Shown piece by piece: positions 63,531 to 64,000 of a stretch of 64,000 nt of DNA. Position 1 is the stretch's first letter, and each line of letters starts with the position of its first letter. Position numbers and translations under genes: made by a program. The notes beneath the pieces were generated by a model. The model had not been told where the DNA came from and did no database searches. It was given only the letters and a program-made list of their open reading frames with translations. Source of the stretch: Poecilobothrus nobilitatus (taxonomy: Eukaryota > Arthropoda > Insecta > Diptera > Dolichopodidae); contig OX352772.1 in NCBI GenBank assembly GCA_947095535.1, forward strand, positions 258,870,492 to 258,934,491, in the 5' to 3' direction.

Positions 63531-64000
63531 TCGCAACCAAATAGTACTAGAAGAAGATAAAGATGAAAATTATGAGACAGTCAATCCATTTCCAAAATAT
63601 TTTAGACACGTAATATCACAAAAAGATTTTACCGAAAAAAATCTTATAAAAATCTTAAAAGGATATTTTAACCCGAATTGTATAAATGCTATCATGTGTA
63701 GCGAAAATGTAATGGGCAAGATCCAAAAAATTTATTTTACTCACTTCGTAAGTTTCAAAATCGGATTTACCAGAATTCTTGTCAAAGATGTAATTAGCGA
63801 AAGCACTCACACCGAAATCATAGCAGATACTCATAGACGAGCGCACAGAAATTCAAAGGAGAACAGGACACAAATATTAGAAAAGTATTATTTTCCACAA
63901 CTGAGTAGAAAAATAGAAAACTTTGTAAAATTATGTTCGACTTGCAAAGAGAATAAGTATGACCGGCACCCCACTAATCCCACATATAAATCCCACCCCA
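63531..64000 (+). CDS. pol: Integrase N-terminal region of errantivirus 2 (partial)
   Basis: Continues the RNase H frame without a stop to the window end. It ends with EIIADTHRRAHRNSKENRTQ, YYFPQLSRKIENFVKLCSTC and KENKYDRHP, the H-H-C-C zinc-binding domain that precedes the catalytic core. The core lies beyond 64000. Confidence 0.8.

Larger units (their letters stand above)
57432..64000 (+). mobile_element. Errantivirus-type LTR retroelement 2 (cut by window end)
   Basis: LTR, primer site, leader of about 2.5 kb, gag, protease, RT, RNase H and the start of integrase on plus; the rest is beyond 64000. Proteins resemble those of element 1 in type but differ in sequence, so it is a separate family. 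Several in-frame stops and shifts. Confidence 0.85.

Overview
The window looks like repeat-dense, very AT-rich nuclear DNA from an arthropod, most likely an insect. It holds two errantivirus-type LTR retroelements, two arthropod-type Polinton/Maverick elements, several CR1/Jockey-like LINEs, and pieces of Copia, P-like, pogo/jerky-like, PIF/Harbinger and Helitron elements. I see no convincing host gene, tRNA, rRNA or CRISPR. Almost every gene is a transposon or endogenous-virus gene, and most are broken.

Layout. (1) 1-20270 is a nest. An errantivirus on the minus strand (env, pol and gag at 1-3768; primer site and 5' LTR at 19948-20270) was split by Polinton A (3775-19890, 6-bp target duplication tacgtg). 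Polinton A was split by a LINE (8111-12500, duplication atattgt). That LINE's ORF1 carries a further insert of about 375 bp. (2) 20270-30500 is a mosaic: an ATT microsatellite, a DDE_1 transposase piece, two LINEs, a P-element-like transposase piece and a 3' Copia fragment. (3) 32500-38942 holds a LINE RT scrap, a non-autonomous Helitron (33165-35843) and an inverted-repeat DNA transposon (36269-38942). (4) A minus-strand LINE running from about 56700 down to 35945 is split by that transposon and by Polinton B (40755-56570). Polinton B is itself split by a PIF/Harbinger element (44129-48563, duplication taa). (5) 56700-57290 is a LINE RT scrap. From 57432 to the window end lies a second errantivirus on the plus strand (LTR, primer site, 2.5-kb leader, gag, protease, RT, RNase H, start of integrase).

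How the genes fit together. The Polintons carry a minus-strand virion module: A32-like ATPase, two small virion-like proteins, a candidate minor capsid protein, a basic Arg/Lys-rich protein, the major capsid protein, an adenain-like protease and a chromodomain integrase. Several genes are joined by ATGA stop/start overlaps. Four plus-strand genes accompany this module. Both copies have lost all but the C-terminus of the protein-primed DNA polymerase at the same junction, yet they have different target duplications. They therefore appear to descend from one polymerase-less element that was moved in trans.

The most striking gene is a 68-residue plus-strand ORF next to the right terminal repeat of Polinton A (18414-18620). 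It has the PP1-docking KVxF motif and, 23 residues later, the WE-x2-ARD-x2-RFQ-x-RI block of the PPP1R15/GADD34/CReP family. Polinton B carries the same gene with a nonsense codon. This would be a eukaryotic translation-control (anti-shutoff) module inside a Polinton. Other unexplained signals are five back-to-back hairpins inside a Polinton coding region, a GC-rich hairpin in the second errantivirus leader, and repeated fold-back inversions at rearrangement junctions.
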